This document shows positions 43,562-44,655 of a stretch of DNA of 44,655 nt, in pieces. This DNA is from Emcibacter sp. GTDB lineage: Bacteria > Pseudomonadota > Alphaproteobacteria > Sphingomonadales > Emcibacteraceae. Made by a program: the position numbers and the translations under genes. The notes beneath the pieces were generated by a model. The model saw nothing but the letters and a program-made list of their open reading frames with translations. It was not told the DNA's origin and ran no database searches. Where the stretch lies: the NCBI GenBank assembly GCA_016764855.1, contig JAESRB010000002.1, positions 1-44,655 of the forward strand, given 5' to 3'. Every line of letters starts with the position of its first letter. Positions within the stretch are counted from its first letter, which is position 1.

Positions 43562-44655
43562 TCGCTTCTGGAGCGTAGCCCATCTGCTCCAATATTTCGA
43601 CCGTATGCTGGCCAATCTGCGGCACGTCATGACGAACGCCAAATTTTTGTCCAGCCATTTCCAACGGGAGAGCCGGCAGTTCTGCCGTTCCGCCATCAGG
43701 TAAGTTCAGCGACAACAACCCACCGGAACTGCATAAATGAGGATCACTGGCCATGTCTTCGGGTCTGGCAATCGGAGCAAAGGGTAACCCGATATGCTCC
43801 AGCTTTTCCATAAGTTCCTGTTTACCGAACTGTTGGAACAAGGTCCGGACTTTCGGCATCAGGATATCCCGGTGGCGAACTCTGTCCCTATTGCACACAT
43901 AATCCGGGTTGCTGGCCCAATCATCCAAAGCAAAGGTTCGACAAAATTTAATCCATTGACTATCCGATACCACACCGACAAAAACCTGCTGCCCATCCCC
44001 GGTTTCAAACACATCATATATGGCCCAAGCGGAAATACGCACCGGCATGGGGGCCGCCGCCTGCCCTGTTACCGCATATTGCGCCATATGTTGACCAACA
44101 AGAAATACGGAACTTTCAAACAGCGCGCTTTTGACATGCTGGCCCATACCCGTTTGCTCACGCTGTTTCAAAGCGGCCAGAATTCCGATCACCCCGAACA
44201 TGCCCCCCATGACATCAATCACACTGGCTCCGGCGCGCAAGGGTTGCCCCGGTGGCCCGGTCATATAAGCAAGCCCGCCCATCATCTGGGCGACCTCATC
44301 CAATGCCGTACGATGTTCATAAGGCCCCGCCAGAAAACCCTTCTCAGAACAATATATCAATTGAGGATTGACGCTGGATAATACCTCAAAACCAAGTCCC
44401 AACTTATCCATGGCACCGGGCCGGAAATTCTCAATAACGATATCAGCCCCCTGAACCAGCCTTTCCGCTGCTTTCAGACCCTCCGGCGATTTCAAATCAA
44501 GACATATACTTTTTTTATTGCGGTTATACATGGCGAAATAGCCCGCACCAGACCCTGAAAGTCGCCGGGTATTATCACCACCGATGGGTTCAACCTTGAT
44601 AACATCTGCGCCAAGATCTGCTAAAATCAACCCGGCGGCAGGCCCCATAACCATA
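43527..44655 (-). CDS. Class III (CaiB/BaiF) CoA-transferase, N-terminus cut by window edge
   Basis: The visible 375 residues start inside the family's N-terminal motif (MGPAAGLILADLGADVIKVEP), so the true start lies beyond the right edge. The Met at 44654 should not be taken as the start. ENFRPGAMDKLGLG and the nucleophilic aspartate in SVIDVMGGMFGVIGILAAL are present. It is the third class III CoA-transferase here and differs clearly from the other two. Its 3' end overlaps the convergent GntR gene by 35 bases. Confidence 0.92.
   Translation of the reverse strand, partial: MVMGPAAGLILADLGADVIKVEPIGGDNTRRLSGSGAGYFAMYNRNKKSICLDLKSPEGLKAAERLVQGADIVIENFRPGAMDKLGLGFEVLSSVNPQLIYCSEKGFLAGPYEHRTALDEVAQMMGGLAYMTGPPGQPLRAGASVIDVMGGMFGVIGILAALKQREQTGMGQHVKSALFESSVFLVGQHMAQYAVTGQAAAPMPVRISAWAIYDVFETGDGQQVFVGVVSDSQWIKFCRTFALDDWASNPDYVCNRDRVRHRDILMPKVRTLFQQFGKQELMEKLEHIGLPFAPIARPEDMASDPHLCSSGGLLSLNLPDGGTAELPALPLEMAGQKFGVRHDVPQIGQHTVEILEQMGYAPEAIRKMWQKPADQ

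Noticed and set aside
32070-44655. Apparent loss of the catalytic aspartate in two of the three class III CoA-transferases (GQ-V-D variants with Glu or Lys)
   Set aside because: In formyl-CoA transferase the nucleophile is in the earlier G-D-x3-G motif, not the GQ-x-x-D segment. All three proteins keep that aspartate.

Overview
The window looks like a catabolic gene island from an alphaproteobacterium. This rests on gene content and moderate-to-low GC feel only. There is no rRNA, no tRNA and no phylogenetic marker, so the taxonomy is inference. Almost every gene is an enzyme, transporter or regulator for breaking down an organic compound. No CRISPR array, insertion sequence, phage gene or RNA gene was seen.

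Left half (1 to about 24.4 kb). An operon on the minus strand runs nitrilase-like protein, aldehyde dehydrogenase, MFS transporter (cut by the window edge). Next come a beta-propeller protein with a VOC protein, a divergent IclR-type regulator, and an RND efflux pair facing an OprB-type porin. A plus-strand series follows: Rieske oxygenase, DUF1330 protein, aldehyde dehydrogenase, YciI-like protein, a broken MFS gene, a secreted M1-M28-PDZ peptidase fusion and a secreted NHL-repeat protein. It ends with a minus-strand pair, an acyl-CoA-dehydrogenase-like flavoenzyme and a quinone-oxidoreductase-like reductase. The notable signal here is a 15-bp inverted repeat, GACCA-N5-TGGTC. Three perfect and four near-perfect copies lie in the gene-free stretches upstream of nearly all these units, including the IclR gene itself. 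This looks like one local regulon.

Right half (about 24.4 to 44.6 kb). A five-gene minus-strand operon encodes HMG-CoA-lyase-like enzyme, HyuA, HyuB, an FAD-linked oxidase and a second reductase. Beside it lie a class III CoA-transferase, a dihydropyrimidinase/hydantoinase-like amidohydrolase, a two-domain VOC protein with a second nitrilase paralog, and a six-gene minus-strand operon. That operon encodes an amidohydrolase-2 protein, CoA-transferase, small unknown protein, His-tailed cupin, isochorismatase-type hydrolase and an FNR-like regulator. A NicO/UreH-like metal transporter sits upstream of it. A GntR/HutC regulator and a third, partial CoA-transferase close the window. I see no GACCA-N5-TGGTC copies in the right-half gaps. 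Two other inverted repeats of the form ATGAC-N4-GTCA flank the GntR and VOC promoters instead.

Working model (inference): the left module takes up and oxidises a substrate through the Rieske and flavin monooxygenases, aldehyde dehydrogenases, porin and efflux system. The right module opens C-N bonds of a cyclic amide, imide or ureide (HyuAB, dihydropyrimidinase-like, isochorismatase-like and nitrilase-like enzymes). It then activates acids with CoA and cleaves a 3-hydroxyacyl-CoA. The substrate cannot be named from the sequence. Two decayed MFS genes suggest that transporter content has changed recently.
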